64,000 bases of DNA from Planctomycetaceae bacterium (GTDB lineage: Bacteria > Planctomycetota > Phycisphaerae > UBA1845 > UTPLA1). The position numbers and the translations under genes were made by a program. The notes under the pieces were generated by a model, which was not told the DNA's origin, did not search any database, and saw nothing but the letters and a program-made list of their open reading frames with translations. Location of the stretch: NCBI GenBank assembly GCA_006969385.1, contig CP030884.1, positions 1,054,001 through 1,118,000 on the forward strand, in the 5' to 3' direction. Numbering within the stretch: position 1 is the first letter of the stretch; each line of letters opens with the position of its first letter. Positions 62,749 through 64,000 of this stretch are shown here, one piece after another.

Positions 62749-62778
62749 AGCCCCAAATCTGGGGCCGCTTTTTTTATG
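62749..62778 (+). terminator. Rho-independent terminator after clpX
   Basis: CAGCCCC, AAATCT, GGGGCCGC with a mismatch, then a run of seven T, 34 bases past the clpX stop. Confidence 0.85.
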
Positions 62779-62937
62779 ACAATCGCGAGACATTATCGGG
62801 CAGTCACGCAATACGCGCCGCTAGCTAAGCCACGTCCGCCCAACCGCCGATTTATACATCGTATGGTTCTGGTGTGCCGTGCGGCCCCATGAACCGAGCC
62901 CCATTGCCGCGGCCCAAACGCCGGAGGACGATCGATC

Positions 62938-63120
62938 GTGAGCCAGCCCAGCACCACCTCCGAAAGCGTAATGATGCTTTGCCCGAACCTGAAGTGCCGC
63001 AAGCTCTTACGGGTGCCGGTCGCTTGCCGCGGCAAACAGGTGAAGTGCCAGTTTTGCGAACTGACGTTCCGCGTACCGGAGCCGAAGCCGACGGACAACC
63101 AAGCGAATCCGCAATCTTAA
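62938..63120 (+). CDS. Small MJ0042-type zinc-ribbon protein
   Basis: 60 residues from GTG 62938, with GGAGGA about ten bases upstream. Cys pattern CPNLKCRKLLRVP then CRGKQVKCQFC fits the MJ0042 zinc-ribbon family common in planctomycetes. No other domain. Function unknown. Confidence 0.65.
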   Translation: MSQPSTTSESVMMLCPNLKCRKLLRVPVACRGKQVKCQFCELTFRVPEPKPTDNQANPQS

Positions 63121-63417
63121 CGAACACTGACGCCTCGCTGCTCACCCCCTCTTTAAACATACCCATCTTTTCCTGAAACACCGCAATGGTTTCGCGCCGC
63201 CGCGCACCGGGGCACACCCTTTTTCCGTAAAAATCTGCATTATTCATCAAAAAATCTTTTGCGGTCGCCCATGCCCGTCATTAGCCTTTGACCATCGGCT
63301 GGTTCGGATTTCCTAACAACCCACACATCGCACCGGGGATTTTGGTTCCGCCATTTTCATTTCTGGTGAATCAGCCGGGCGGGCCATGATGATTTTATCA
63401 TTGAAGGAGGACATGGG
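63121..63417 (+). other. Upstream region of the last gene
   Basis: 297 bases. AT-rich runs near 63230-63260 (TTCATCAAAAAATC) suggest a promoter, but no pair of elements could be fixed. A very strong ribosome site AAGGAGG (63404-63410) stands seven bases before ATG 63418. Confidence 0.35.
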
Positions 63418-64000
63418 ATGAAACGAAGAAGTTTAGTTTGGTCGCTGACGACGTTGACATTGGCATTGGCCAGTGCCAGTGCGTTCGCAGGAATGCCACT
63501 GCGCTACTTACCGCCCACGCCGGTCAATTTCAATGGTTCACAAATTACTAATTATGGAAATGTCGTGCACTTTGATCGGCCCGTTATGGATGACGCCAAG
63601 AACATCAACGTCGGCATGATTCGCTTCGATTACACCGAAACATTCGAAGTCGAAACAAACCCGCCTCCGCCGAACGATCCGACCTGGGGCGGTGCGGCGT
63701 TGGCCGGCGGCCTGGTGCTGAATAACAACGTTGCCGTTAAGAATGGGTTTTCACTCGCGTGGGTGCAGACGATTAACGCTGGTACGTCTACCGCCGCCGC
63801 TCAGATGAACTGGGGCGTCGCTGCGATGAATCCGGCAACCTATCCCGATGCCGGGCTGGCCTCACCAGCCTATGGCGCTGCGTCGCTGCCCGGCGGAGCT
63901 AACAATCCGAATCCGATGCCCAATTTTGCCTTCCAAGATTTTCCGCGCCGCACTTTTGCTTCCGGCAACCAATCTTGGAGCGCCCAATTGGGACTGACCT
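63418..64000 (+). CDS. Secreted protein, start only (partial)
   Basis: At least 194 residues; the frame runs off the window. ATG 63418 has the best ribosome site in the window. Signal peptide 1-25 (MKRRSLVWSL, ending AFA). The mature part is Asn/Pro/Ala-rich with GRAND-like beta character and no recognised motif. Aromatic-poor, neutral; likely an abundant surface or extracellular protein. Confidence 0.75.
   Translation, partial: MKRRSLVWSLTTLTLALASASAFAGMPLRYLPPTPVNFNGSQITNYGNVVHFDRPVMDDAKNINVGMIRFDYTETFEVETNPPPPNDPTWGGAALAGGLVLNNNVAVKNGFSLAWVQTINAGTSTAAAQMNWGVAAMNPATYPDAGLASPAYGAASLPGGANNPNPMPNFAFQDFPRRTFASGNQSWSAQLGLT

Noticed and set aside
1..64000. tRNA, rRNA, prophage or IS transposase genes
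   Set aside because: Looked for T-loop-like GGTTCGA sequences with acceptor pairing and for transposase frames; none was convincing.

Overview
The window is chromosomal DNA from a bacterium that looks like a member of the Planctomycetota, possibly Phycisphaerae-like. Evidence: secreted proteins ending in dockerin-like EF-hand repeats with no cohesin in view; an ECF sigma factor coupled to a Ser/Thr kinase with an N-terminal zf-HC2 domain; an MJ0042-type zinc ribbon; a DUF1571 lipoprotein; many lipoproteins and signal-peptide proteins; short operons on both strands. DNA is moderately GC-rich. I saw no rRNA, tRNA, CRISPR array, phage or classical insertion sequence. Lineage is an inference from gene content.

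Layout. 1-4.2 kb: tail of an unknown gene, a secreted matrixin-like metalloprotease with CARDB, Ig-like and dockerin parts, and a secreted dockerin protein with a degenerate cupredoxin. 4.4-7.9 kb: kinase plus ECF sigma factor. 8.2-16 kb: lipoprotein MsrA, small secreted proteins, a DUF11 surface protein, 3-hydroxyanthranilate dioxygenase, a DUF962 membrane protein, an orphan DNA methyltransferase, and a Cys-rich duplicated secreted protein. 16.4-18 kb: polyamine genes (AdoMet decarboxylase and an aminopropyltransferase that resembles thermospermine synthases). 19.3-23.8 kb: overlapping bacterial-PH-domain genes, one fused to an immunity-like domain, and a hot-dog thioesterase. 24.3-27.5 kb: peptidoglycan recycling operon anmK - membrane protein - murQ. 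27.7-34.4 kb: HD-GYP protein, mnmA, RHH/zinc protein, MFS-acyltransferase fusion, glycosyltransferase. 35-45.5 kb: hydrolases, radical SAM, rhodanese, M20 amidohydrolase, NSS transporter with small subunit, PD-(D/E)XK-like protein, deoC, glycosyltransferase. 46-54 kb: M42-like peptidase, methyltransferase, MazG-like, UVR-domain protein, SGNH hydrolase, sensor kinase. 54-64 kb: FlaA1/CapD-type epimerase, DUF1571 lipoprotein, surface proteins, clpX, small zinc ribbon, and the start of a secreted protein.

The most unusual layer is the spaces between genes: at least seven families of short hairpin repeats. Several keep the stem while changing its bases between copies, two look like MITEs with terminal inverted repeats, and one 217-218 bp palindrome-rich element occurs twice. 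Copies of one hairpin family lie in frame inside anmK and add about 70 residues near the end of a conserved enzyme, much like the palindromic elements known in Rickettsia genes.
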